Assembly (NCBI GenBank): GCA_902494765.1
Contig: CABUUK010000029.1
Coordinates: 1 to 28,299 of the forward strand
Direction of reading: 5' to 3'
DNA: 28,299 bases
From: an uncultured Collinsella sp.
Lineage (GTDB): Bacteria; Actinomycetota; Coriobacteriia; Coriobacteriales; Coriobacteriaceae
In this document: positions 8,357 through 15,657 of the stretch, piece by piece
How the letters are laid out: every line of letters starts with the position of its first letter
How positions within the stretch are numbered: position 1 is the first letter of the stretch
The notes under the pieces: generated by a model
The model's input: the letters and a program-made list of their open reading frames with translations, nothing else
What the model was told of the DNA's origin: nothing
The model's database searches: none
Position numbers and translations under genes: made by a program

Positions 8357-9391
8357 TCACTCGATGCCGTACAAGCGCTGTGCCGTGCCGCCAAGCATAA
8401 GGTCCTTGTCCGTATCACTTAAATCTGTGGCGCGGACGCAGGCGACACCCTCTGTTAGCCACTCGCGTTTAACGGGATAACTCGTACCAAAGACAATATG
8501 GTCTGCACCAAGGACTTCAACCGCACAGGCAAGAAGTGTCTCGCCCCAGGGCTGAGCATGGGACATGTCGAAATAAACGTTGTTCTCAAGACGCTTGGAG
8601 ACCGTCTCGATATCGGTCTGGAAGCGACCCGAGGCATCTGGACGCTTGGGACCGTGCGGCAGCAGCATCTCCTTAAACGCAAAATAAGCGCCACCGAGCA
8701 TGGAGTGGACCATCTTGATATTGGGGTAGCGCTCAAAGAAATCGCCAAAGATCTCTCGGCCGATCGCCGTAGTTTGGTCGACGCAGCGGCCATAAGAGCG
8801 GCGAAGGTTGTCGTACGCGAGAAGCGACTCGTTCTCGACCGGCACGGGAACATGGTGCACGTAAACGGTGACATGGCGTTCGTTCAGGTGCTCGAAAAAA
8901 CTCGAGAAGACCTGGTCGTCGAGATAGCGCTTGCCGTAGTGAGCGCAGAGCTGCACACCCGCAAAACCATCGTCGAGCCTGCGGTCGAGCTCCTCAAAAT
9001 TTGCTTTGGTGCCAAAGGGCGGCACAGCGACAAGCGGAATCAGACGGCCACTTGACGCCTTCGCGTCAGCAGCCATACCGTCGTTGAAACGCCGGCACAT
9101 CTCGAGCGACATCCACTCGTGACAGCCGGGGAGCTTGAGGATCGCCTTGTCGACCCCCGCCTCATCCATATCGGCCAAGCGCTTCTCGAGGGTGTAGTCG
9201 CCCTCAATGTAGTTAAGACCCGGAGAACCGGCGGGCATCTCGATCACGATCTGTCGTTTGCCGGCGGAATTCATGGTCAGATAGCCTTCGGTGTCATAGG
9301 CGCGGGGTACCTCGGCCAAAAACTGTTCGCAGAGCGTCTCGTCATGAAAGATGCGCTCGTCGAACCAGTAGGAATTTGCATCGATAATCAT
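8357..9391 (-). CDS. amidohydrolase-2 family TIM-barrel protein with degenerate metal site
   Basis: The 344-residue protein has the layout of amidohydrolase-related (ACMSD-like) enzymes: MIIDANSYW at the start, a KRLADMDEAGVDKAI segment, VYVHHVP at about 177-182, MVHSMLGG at 228-234 and FGTSYP at 301-306. The family normally has HxH at the N-terminal strand and a catalytic Asp in G-(S/T)-D-(Y/F)-P. Here the HxH is Asn6-Ser-Tyr8 and the Asp is Ser304, while His179/180 and His229 are kept. The metal site is therefore largely missing, and activity is doubtful or changed. A weak AAAGGCGG lies before the ATG. It is the first gene of the four-gene minus-strand cluster, with a 17-bp palindrome about 80 bases upstream. 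Confidence 0.78.
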   Translation of the reverse strand: MIIDANSYWFDERIFHDETLCEQFLAEVPRAYDTEGYLTMNSAGKRQIVIEMPAGSPGLNYIEGDYTLEKRLADMDEAGVDKAILKLPGCHEWMSLEMCRRFNDGMAADAKASSGRLIPLVAVPPFGTKANFEELDRRLDDGFAGVQLCAHYGKRYLDDQVFSSFFEHLNERHVTVYVHHVPVPVENESLLAYDNLRRSYGRCVDQTTAIGREIFGDFFERYPNIKMVHSMLGGAYFAFKEMLLPHGPKRPDASGRFQTDIETVSKRLENNVYFDMSHAQPWGETLLACAVEVLGADHIVFGTSYPVKREWLTEGVACVRATDLSDTDKDLMLGGTAQRLYGIE

Positions 9392-9472
9392 TGGTTGGAA
9401 CCGCCTTTCATCTTGTTGAAAACATTCTAGAAAAGCAGGTACCCGGACATCAATTCCAGCTTAAGCCCACTG

Positions 9473-9489
9473 TATTCCATTTTGGAATA
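9473..9489. promoter_or_regulatory. 17-bp palindrome upstream of the hydrolase-PTS cluster
   Basis: TATTCCA (9473-9479) and TGGAATA (9483-9489) form a perfect 7-bp inverted repeat around TTT. It lies 82 bases upstream of the first gene of the cluster, where an operator is expected. A second 8-bp palindrome, TTCTAGAA, is at 9425-9432. No regulator gene is adjacent. Confidence 0.45.
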
Positions 9490-9559
9490 GAACTTACCGC
9501 TCACACGCGAACCTCGCCCGCTCAACGAGACAAGCGCTAACAGCACGGGCTTAGACAGA

Positions 9560-9596
9560 AAACGGTCGGCCCGCATCCGTTGCGGGCCGACCGTTT
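9560..9596 (-). terminator. strong terminator downstream of the aminotransferase gene
   Basis: A 16-bp perfect stem (9560-9575 with 9581-9596; AAACGGTCGGCCCGCA and its complement) encloses a five-base loop. On the minus strand it is followed by TTTTCTGTC. It lies 22 bases beyond the stop of the XRE-aminotransferase gene. Confidence 0.88.
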
Positions 9597-9617
9597 CATT
9601 ACAGGCTACCTTTGCCG

Positions 9618-11138
9618 TTACGCCTGACGGTAATGGTCAAAGAAGTCGGCGAGGTCTTCGAGGGACTCTTTGAGTACTTCCATGCGCGGCAGGTACACGA
9701 TGCGGAAGTGATCGGGCTCGGCCCAGTTAAAGCCGCCGCCGCGCGTGATCAGAATCTTCTTCTCGTGCAGCAGGTCGAGGGCAAACTGCTCGTCATCGGT
9801 GATGTTGAACTCCTTAACATCCATCTTGGGGAAGATGTAGAACGCCGCACGCGGCTTAACCACCGAGATGCCGTCAATCTTGCTGAGTGCCTCATACACA
9901 AAGTTGCGCTGCTCGTAGACACGGCCGCCGGGACGGATGTAGTCGTTAACGGACTGATGGCCACCGAGTGCCGTCTGAACGATCGACTGAGCCGGCACGT
10001 TGGAGCACAGGCGCATGTTGGAAAGCATGTTGATGCCCATGATGAAGTCGCTCATGCAGCGCTGGTTGCCCGAGAGCACCATCCAGCCAATACGATAGCC
10101 CGCAATCATGTGCGACTTGGAAAGGCCACTAAAGGTAACGCAGGGCAGGTCGGGGGCGAGCGAGGCAATCGAGACGTGCTCGTAGCCGTCCATGCACAGG
10201 CGGTCGTAGATCTCATCGGCAAAGATCATCAGCTGATGCCTGCGTGCAACCTCGACGATGCCCTCGAGCACCTCGCGCGGATAGACGGAACCCGTGGGGT
10301 TGTTGGGGTTGATGATGACGAGGGCCTTGGTCGCGCTCGTGATCTTGGACTCCATATCCTCCAGGTCGGGATACCAATCCGCCTGCTCATCGCACAGATA
10401 GTGCACAGGATGACCGCCGGCAAGGGTTGCGCACGCCGTCCAGAGCGGATAGTCGGGGCTGGGGATCAGAATCTCGTCGCCATTGTCGAGCAGCGCGTTC
10501 ATCGAAAGCTGAATGAGCTCGGACACGCCGTTGCCCGTGTAGATATGCTCCATCTGAACGTTGGGCAGGCCCTTGATCTGCGAATACTGCATGATCGCCT
10601 TGCGCGCGGAGAACAGGCCACGCGAGTTGGAATAGCCTTCGCAGTCGGGCAGCTGCTGGCGCATGTCCTTGATGACCTCATCGGGCGTGCGGAAACCGAA
10701 GGGCGCCGGGTTACCGATATTGAGCTTGAGTATGCGCTCACCCTCGTCCTCCATACGGGCGGCCTCGTCGACGACGGGACCGCGCACGTCATACAGGACG
10801 TTATCGAGCTTGGTGGATTTAGAAAAAGTACGCATGGTGGTGCTCCTTGCAATTTGAGCTGAGGGATGGGGTTCGGGCTTGGAATCGTTGCGGGGTGATG
10901 ATGCCTCGCCTTGATCGGCGTCGCCGGCAAGCAGCCAGGTAACATCGACCTCCAAAATACGAGCGAGCAGCTCAGCCACATCGCGCCGCGGGATCGTCTT
11001 GCCGCTCACATATTGGCTCATCTGACTCTTGCCGAGTTTTTTGCCGAGCATCTCCGATGCGCGGATCACGTCCGACTGGCGAACGTCGCGATCGGACATA
11101 GCCTGTCGCAGGCGATCGCTAAACGTCTCTTGGGCCAC
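9618..11138 (-). CDS. XRE-family HTH fused to class I aminotransferase (AlaA-like)
   Basis: The 506-residue protein has an XRE/Cro-type helix-turn-helix at residues about 4-70 (KLGKSQMSQYVSGKTIPRRD, then LLARILEVDVTWLLAG). A polar, proline-rich linker (72-100) leads to a full fold-type I aminotransferase (102-506). The enzyme part shows NPNNPTG, ADEIYDRL and SGLSKSHMIAGYRIGW, with the PLP-binding Lys at about residue 341. It resembles E. coli AlaA, which makes alanine from pyruvate and glutamate and is about 405 residues, exactly the length of this part. The GTG start at 11138 is preferred because AGGAGG lies just upstream; the frame also opens at an ATG at 11177. A separate AGGAG and ATG precede the enzyme part. 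Such fusions can act as PLP- or amino-acid-sensing regulators or as both regulator and enzyme. Confidence 0.88.
   Translation of the reverse strand: MAQETFSDRLRQAMSDRDVRQSDVIRASEMLGKKLGKSQMSQYVSGKTIPRRDVAELLARILEVDVTWLLAGDADQGEASSPRNDSKPEPHPSAQIARSTTMRTFSKSTKLDNVLYDVRGPVVDEAARMEDEGERILKLNIGNPAPFGFRTPDEVIKDMRQQLPDCEGYSNSRGLFSARKAIMQYSQIKGLPNVQMEHIYTGNGVSELIQLSMNALLDNGDEILIPSPDYPLWTACATLAGGHPVHYLCDEQADWYPDLEDMESKITSATKALVIINPNNPTGSVYPREVLEGIVEVARRHQLMIFADEIYDRLCMDGYEHVSIASLAPDLPCVTFSGLSKSHMIAGYRIGWMVLSGNQRCMSDFIMGINMLSNMRLCSNVPAQSIVQTALGGHQSVNDYIRPGGRVYEQRNFVYEALSKIDGISVVKPRAAFYIFPKMDVKEFNITDDEQFALDLLHEKKILITRGGGFNWAEPDHFRIVYLPRMEVLKESLEDLADFFDHYRQA
10835..10848 (-). promoter_or_regulatory. internal ribosome binding site before the aminotransferase domain
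   Basis: On the minus strand AAGGAG (10843-10848) stands seven bases before an in-frame ATG (10833-10835) at codon 102. The ATG is exactly where a stand-alone AlaA-like enzyme of 405 residues would begin. It suggests a second, HTH-free product from the same gene, or a relic of the fusion event. Confidence 0.6.
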
Positions 11139-11159
11139 AGGAACCTCCTCGCTGGCAAA

Positions 11160-11240
11160 GTTCAATTTATAGAACACGAATTGAACCGAGGTTCAATTTA
11201 GTAAGCAGTATAGCGCCGCGCCTCATTCGAAAGTTCAATT
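11160..11240. promoter_or_regulatory. cluster of four GTTCAATT sites upstream of the XRE-aminotransferase gene
   Basis: GTTCAATT occurs at 11160-11167, 11191-11198 and 11233-11240, and its complement AATTGAAC at 11179-11186. The middle pair forms a perfect 8-bp inverted repeat around CGAG. The three direct copies are 31 and 42 bases apart, about three and four helical turns. They lie 22-102 bases upstream of the GTG start. Autoregulation by the XRE domain is the obvious inference. Confidence 0.6.
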
Positions 11241-11300
11241 TCATAAGAAAACGTACCGAACTCCGAGGTTTGCCCAAAGCGGACAATGGCGTGTACGCGT

Positions 11301-12158
11301 TTAGAGGTATTCAAGGAATCGAGCGGCGGCAAGCGAAACGTCAGCCGTGCGATATATCGCATTGATCTGCCGATGGGGATGTCCCTCGAGCGAACGCACG
11401 GCAACATCGAACTGACAACGGCGCAAGATGAGCGCGGGAAGAATACTCACGCCCAGGCCGTCCTCGACCATGGCCATAATCGCATAGTCATCCCAGGTCG
11501 ACAGCTTAGAGCGCACCGCCAGGCCCGCGCGGCGAAACAGCGGCGTAATCTCGTCGTCGCTACCGCATTCCAGCAGGATAAACTGCTCGTTGGCCAAATC
11601 GGCAAGGGAAACGACCTCCGCGGTGGCAAGCGAGGAGTCCGCTGGCACCACGGCCATCAGCTCGTCTTGCACCAACGGTCGCGACGCCATGCCGGCGCCG
11701 CGTGGCTCGCGCGGAATAAAGCCCAGGTCGCAGCGGCCCTCTGCCACCCATTGTTCGATCTCTGAATAGTCGCCCATCAGCAACTCATAATCGACATCCG
11801 GATGATCGGCGCGAAAGCGCGCAATCACCGGCGGCAGCACGTGGGTCGCCACACTCGAAAACGTACCGATGCAGATTTTGCCGCGCATGAGTCCACGCAT
11901 CTCATCCACCCGTCGCTGCAAGCGAGTGAATTCCTCGCAGAGCGCCTCGACAGCCGGCATGACCTGCCGCCCGTCGGCAGAAAGAGCCACGCCCTCGCGA
12001 CTGCGGTCGAGCACCTTAAAACCCCAGTCGGCCTCAAGATCGGCCACCATACGGCTCACGCCCGACTGCGAATAGCTCAGGCGCTCGGCAGCACGCGTAA
12101 AGCTTCCGGCGCGCACCGTCTCCAGCAGCACCTGCATCTTTTGAATATTCGTTTCCAC
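11301..12158 (-). CDS. LysR-family transcriptional regulator, divergent from EamA exporter
   Basis: The 285-residue protein has a LysR winged helix at the N-terminus (AAERLSYSQSGVSRMVADLE at about residues 23-42) and an effector domain starting near GKICIGTFSSV. The GTG at 12158 is preferred as start: AGGTGGAAGG precedes it, and the resulting METNIQKMQVLL matches usual LysR N-termini. An in-frame ATG at 12179 has its nearest GGAG about 16 bases away. It is divergent from an EamA transporter gene, with a GTTCAC-N5-GTGAAC palindrome in the shared 118-bp gap. LysR genes classically control the divergent neighbour, so it probably regulates the exporter. Its own gene is followed by the XRE-aminotransferase gene 162 bases on. 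Confidence 0.87.
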   Translation of the reverse strand: METNIQKMQVLLETVRAGSFTRAAERLSYSQSGVSRMVADLEADWGFKVLDRSREGVALSADGRQVMPAVEALCEEFTRLQRRVDEMRGLMRGKICIGTFSSVATHVLPPVIARFRADHPDVDYELLMGDYSEIEQWVAEGRCDLGFIPREPRGAGMASRPLVQDELMAVVPADSSLATAEVVSLADLANEQFILLECGSDDEITPLFRRAGLAVRSKLSTWDDYAIMAMVEDGLGVSILPALILRRCQFDVAVRSLEGHPHRQINAIYRTADVSLAAARFLEYL

Positions 12159-12230
12159 GGCACCCTTCCACCTTTGCATGAGTTTTTGTCATGTTCTCCA
12201 TGCATTATATTCGCTTTTCTTCTAGAGCCA

Positions 12231-12247
12231 GTTCACCCATAGTGAAC
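12231..12247. promoter_or_regulatory. LysR-type operator candidate between the LysR and EamA genes
   Basis: GTTCAC (12231-12236) and GTGAAC (12242-12247) are a perfect inverted repeat with a five-base spacer. It lies in the divergent intergenic gap, 29 bases before the EamA start, as expected for a LysR binding site. Confidence 0.6.
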
Positions 12248-12276
12248 ATGCTCAGATATAGAGGGGATGTCAGCGC

Positions 12277-13188
12277 ATGAACAACGGACTGTTTACGTAC
12301 TTAGCAGCATTGCTATTGTTTGGCTCCAACGGCATCATCGCCGCCGCCATCGCGCTGCCGAGCTCCGATATCGTGCTACTGCGCACGTTTTTGGGCGCAC
12401 TCTCGCTTGTCACCATCCTCGCCATCACCCAACGCCATAAGTTGCAGGCGCCATCTCGCCCCCGCGAAGCCGCGGCCCTCCTCCTCTCGGGAGCCGCGCT
12501 GGGCACCAGCTGGATTTTTCTGTTCCGCGCCTACCAGACGATCGGCGTCGGCGTATCCTCGCTGCTGTACTACTGCGGCCCCATCATCGTTATGGCGCTC
12601 TCCCCACTCATCTTTGGCGAAAAACTGACCGGCGGCAAAATCGCCGGGTTTATCGCCGTCGCCTGCGGCGCCTTCCTCATCGCGGCACAAGGTCTGGGCG
12701 GCAATATGCCCATTGCGGGTATCGCTTGCGGCATCGTCTCGGCCTTCTGCTACGCATTGATGGTCATCGCTAGCAAGGGTGCGCCACACATCGAAGGCCT
12801 CGAGAACTCCACGCTCCAGGTGAGCGCCGCCTTTGTGACCGCGCTGGTCCTCACGCTCATCACGCAGGGCGCTCCCTCATTCCTGTCCGCCAGCGTCGCC
12901 GCCAGTATTGATTGGCACGCCGTCGTCATGCTCGGCGTCGTCAACACCGGCATCGGTTGCCTGCTCTACTTTAGTGCCGTCGCCAAGCTGCCCGTCCAGA
13001 CCGTCGCGGTCGTCGGCTACCTCGAGCCGCTTTCGGCCGTCGTGTTCTCGGCCGTCCTTTTGGGCGAAGCCATAACACCGGTCCGCCTGATGGGTGCCGC
13101 GCTTATCATCGGCGGCGCGATTTTTTGCGAACTCGCCGGCAAACGCGCAAGCGCCAAGGCTGGCATAGCCCAGACAGCACGTGCTTAA
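12277..13188 (+). CDS. EamA/DMT-family transporter
   Basis: The 303-residue protein consists almost entirely of about ten hydrophobic helices in two EamA repeats (about 1-135 and 145-285). LLFGSNGIIAAAIALPSSDIVLLRTFLGAL begins the first repeat and is typical of the drug/metabolite transporter superfamily. GYLEPLSAVVFSAVLLGE in the second repeat is the usual EamA signature near the C-terminus. Members export amino acids or other metabolites; the substrate is not readable. GAGGGG stands ten bases before the ATG. It is divergent from a LysR gene that probably controls it. The end is basic and cytoplasmic. Confidence 0.88.
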   Translation: MNNGLFTYLAALLLFGSNGIIAAAIALPSSDIVLLRTFLGALSLVTILAITQRHKLQAPSRPREAAALLLSGAALGTSWIFLFRAYQTIGVGVSSLLYYCGPIIVMALSPLIFGEKLTGGKIAGFIAVACGAFLIAAQGLGGNMPIAGIACGIVSAFCYALMVIASKGAPHIEGLENSTLQVSAAFVTALVLTLITQGAPSFLSASVAASIDWHAVVMLGVVNTGIGCLLYFSAVAKLPVQTVAVVGYLEPLSAVVFSAVLLGEAITPVRLMGAALIIGGAIFCELAGKRASAKAGIAQTARA

Positions 13189-13222
13189 AAGCCCCTGTTT
13201 TGAAATGCTACCTACGTACATA

Positions 13223-13246
13223 AATAATCCCCAGCTGGGGATTATT
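13223..13246. promoter_or_regulatory. 24-bp perfect palindrome between EamA and Kup genes
   Basis: AATAATCCCC (13223-13232), central AGCT, and GGGGATTATT (13237-13246) form a perfect 24-bp palindrome. It could end transcription of the EamA gene or be an operator for kup; there is no clear T-tract after it. Its core ATCCCCA/TGGGGAT recurs in the palindrome at 26673-26707. Confidence 0.5.
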
Positions 13247-13303
13247 GTCTAAAATAACCTGATGTGCCAAACTGCTCTTGTATGTATAAAGACGGCATAA
13301 AGA

Positions 13304-13324
13304 TTATCTGTCCTAGACAGATAA
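13304..13324. promoter_or_regulatory. 21-bp palindrome just upstream of kup
   Basis: TTATCTGTC (13304-13312), spacer CTA, and GACAGATAA (13316-13324) form a perfect inverted repeat ending 22 bases before the GTG start of kup. A related sequence, TTATTGTCTAAAATAAC, is at 13242-13258. It is placed well for an operator or an RNA hairpin in the leader. Confidence 0.5.
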
Positions 13325-13346
13325 CCGGATGTCTAAGGGAGTCCAC

Positions 13347-15578
13347 GTGGCACACAACAAACTGGAGGCAAGCCCCCAAGACCAGCGTGGTCAAGGCGGG
13401 CACGGAGCCATCCCCCTCTCCGCTGGCATGCTGCTTGTAACGCTCGGCGTCGTCTATGGCGACATCGGCACGAGCCCCATGTACACCATGAAATCAATCG
13501 TCGCCAACAACGGCGGCATCGGTACCGTCAGCGAGGACATGATTCTGGGCGCGCTTTCGCTCGTCATCTGGACCATGACGCTCGTGACCACGGTCAAGTA
13601 CGTGGTAATCGCCATGAAGGCCGACAACCACAACGAAGGCGGCATCTTCGCCCTGTTCAGCCTGGTGCGAAAAGTGGCACCATGGCTGATCCTACCTGCC
13701 ATGATCGGCGGCGCGGCACTGCTCGCCGACGGCATCCTCACCCCCGCGGTCACGGTCACCACAGCCATCGAGGGCCTGCGTACCATCGAGTGGGGCCACG
13801 CGCTGCTGGGCGACGGCCAGACCAACGTCATCATCATCACCATCATCATTATCTGTGGCCTATTTGCCATGCAGCGCGCCGGTACCTCGTCAATCGGTAA
13901 GCTGTTCGGTCCGCTTATGACGCTATGGTTCCTGTTCCTGGCGGGCGCCGGCCTGTTCAACATGCTCGGCAACCTGTCCATCCTACGCGCCCTCAACCCC
14001 ATCCGCGGCATCATGTTCCTGTTCTCGCCCATCAACCACTCGGGCATCATGGTGCTCGGCTTCGTCTTCCTGTCGACGACCGGCGCCGAGGCCCTCTACT
14101 CGGACATGGGCCACGTGGGCAAGGCAAACATCTATGCATCCTGGCCGTTTGTTAAGGCGGCCCTTATCCTCAACTATCTTGGTCAAGGCGCTTGGCTGCT
14201 TGCCAACAACTCCAATCCCCAGATGCTCGCGATGGATATCGTCAACCCGTTCTATATGATGCTTCCCGAGCCCCTGCGTCCCTTTGCCATCGTGCTTTCG
14301 GCCGTGGCGGCCATCATCGCCTCGCAGGCCCTCATCACCGGCTCTTTCTCGCTGGTATCCGAGGCAACCCGTCTCAACCTTATGCCGCATCTGCGCATCC
14401 ACTACCCCAGCGACACCAAGGGCCAGCTCTATATTCCGCTCGTCAACAACATCATGTGGGTCGGCTGCATCTTCATCGTTCTGCTGTTCCAAAACTCCGA
14501 GCGCATGGAGAGCGCCTACGGCCTCGCCATTACCGTGACCATGCTCATGACCACGACGCTTTTGACGAGCTACATCGCCGGCATCCTCAAGCACAAGCTG
14601 GGCGCCTGCGTCTTCGCCCTGCTCTTCGGTGCCATTGAGCTGTGCTTCTTCGCCTCGTGCCTCACCATGTTCTTTGACGGCGGCTATGTGATGATCTTCC
14701 TGGCCGCACTGCTGTTTGGCCTTATGTATGTGTGGCGTCGCGGCACCGCCATCGAGCGCACGCAGACGATCCTGCTGCCCGTCTCCAAGTACATTGACCA
14801 GCTCAATCGCCTGCGCAATGACGAGACCTACCCCGTGCTCGCCGACAATCTGGTGTTCCTTACCAACAGCCCCGACCCGCTCACGCTCGACCGCGACGTG
14901 CTCTACTCCATCTTGGATAAGCATCCCAAGCGCGCCAAGGCATACTGGTTCATCAACGTGCACGTTACCGATGAGCCCTATACGCACGAGTATTCCGTTG
15001 AGACCTTTGGCACAGACTTCCTGTTCCGCGTGCGCTTGGACCTGGGCTTTAAGGTCAATCAGCGCATCAACGCCTACCTGCGCCAGATCGTTGGCGACTT
15101 GATGACATCGGGCGAGCTGCCGCCGCAGCATCACACCTATTCCATCTACGAGACACGCGGCAACGTGGGCGACTTCCGTTTTTGCATGCTGCGCAAGATG
15201 CTCGCCCCCGAAACGGACATCAACCGCAACGACCATCGCGTCATGGCCATCAAGTACGCCGTCCGCCGCGCTTGCGGAAGCCCGGCACGCTGGTACGGTC
15301 TTGAGAACTCGGCCATCATCATCGAGTACGTGCCGCTGTTTGCCCGCATGCGCCCGGCCGTTAAGCTCGTGCGCACCCAGGTGCCGCTCGAGGTTCAGAT
15401 CGAAGAGGCCGAGGAAATGGAAGTCGACATCTTCTCGGACGACTTGGTCAACGGCAACGAAGCCGGTAAGGACATGAACGTCGATCCCACCGAGTTGCTC
15501 GAGAGCGTCGCCGATACGCCCGAACAGCAACAGCTCGACGGCCTCGAGAACGAACAACTCAACGACGCCAACTTCTAG
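13347..15578 (+). CDS. kup: Kup-family potassium uptake protein
   Basis: The 743-residue protein has a membrane part (about 25-460) of roughly twelve helices and a long cytoplasmic C-terminus. GVVYGDIGTSPMYTMKSI near residue 35 is the Kup signature; DNHNEGGIFALFSLVRK and ADGILTPAVTVTTAIEG are further Kup motifs. It takes up K+ with protons. The C-terminal region ends in a highly acidic tail of about 60 residues, which makes the protein about 100 residues longer than E. coli Kup. The GTG at 13347 is chosen because AGGGAG lies five bases upstream; the in-frame ATG at 13329 has no ribosome site. Two palindromes lie in the 158-bp leader. I see no c-di-AMP (ydaO) riboswitch. Confidence 0.93.
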   Translation: MAHNKLEASPQDQRGQGGHGAIPLSAGMLLVTLGVVYGDIGTSPMYTMKSIVANNGGIGTVSEDMILGALSLVIWTMTLVTTVKYVVIAMKADNHNEGGIFALFSLVRKVAPWLILPAMIGGAALLADGILTPAVTVTTAIEGLRTIEWGHALLGDGQTNVIIITIIIICGLFAMQRAGTSSIGKLFGPLMTLWFLFLAGAGLFNMLGNLSILRALNPIRGIMFLFSPINHSGIMVLGFVFLSTTGAEALYSDMGHVGKANIYASWPFVKAALILNYLGQGAWLLANNSNPQMLAMDIVNPFYMMLPEPLRPFAIVLSAVAAIIASQALITGSFSLVSEATRLNLMPHLRIHYPSDTKGQLYIPLVNNIMWVGCIFIVLLFQNSERMESAYGLAITVTMLMTTTLLTSYIAGILKHKLGACVFALLFGAIELCFFASCLTMFFDGGYVMIFLAALLFGLMYVWRRGTAIERTQTILLPVSKYIDQLNRLRNDETYPVLADNLVFLTNSPDPLTLDRDVLYSILDKHPKRAKAYWFINVHVTDEPYTHEYSVETFGTDFLFRVRLDLGFKVNQRINAYLRQIVGDLMTSGELPPQHHTYSIYETRGNVGDFRFCMLRKMLAPETDINRNDHRVMAIKYAVRRACGSPARWYGLENSAIIIEYVPLFARMRPAVKLVRTQVPLEVQIEEAEEMEVDIFSDDLVNGNEAGKDMNVDPTELLESVADTPEQQQLDGLENEQLNDANF

Positions 15579-15598
15579 CGACGTCACAAATCAACGAC

Positions 15599-15634
15599 AG
15601 CGGCCCTGCACCTCACGGGAGATGCAGGGCCGCT
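15599..15634. terminator. terminator between kup and bile salt hydrolase genes
   Basis: AGCGGCCCTGCA (15599-15610) pairs perfectly with TGCAGGGCCGCT (15623-15634) across a 12-base loop. A short T-rich stretch follows on the plus strand. It separates two convergent genes. Confidence 0.78.
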
Positions 15635-15657
15635 TTGCATTGCGGTAAAGCTATCGG

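Noticed and set aside
9612..10862. A 416-codon plus-strand frame opposite the aminotransferase
   Set aside because: Shadow of a GC-rich gene; no motif seen and the minus strand has full PLP-enzyme motifs.
13189..13346. c-di-AMP (ydaO) riboswitch before kup
   Set aside because: The leader is too short and lacks the conserved ydaO elements; only palindromes are seen.
13983..15587. A 534-codon frame antisense to kup
   Set aside because: It is His- and Val-rich shadow coding opposite a well-supported Kup gene, with no recognisable domain.
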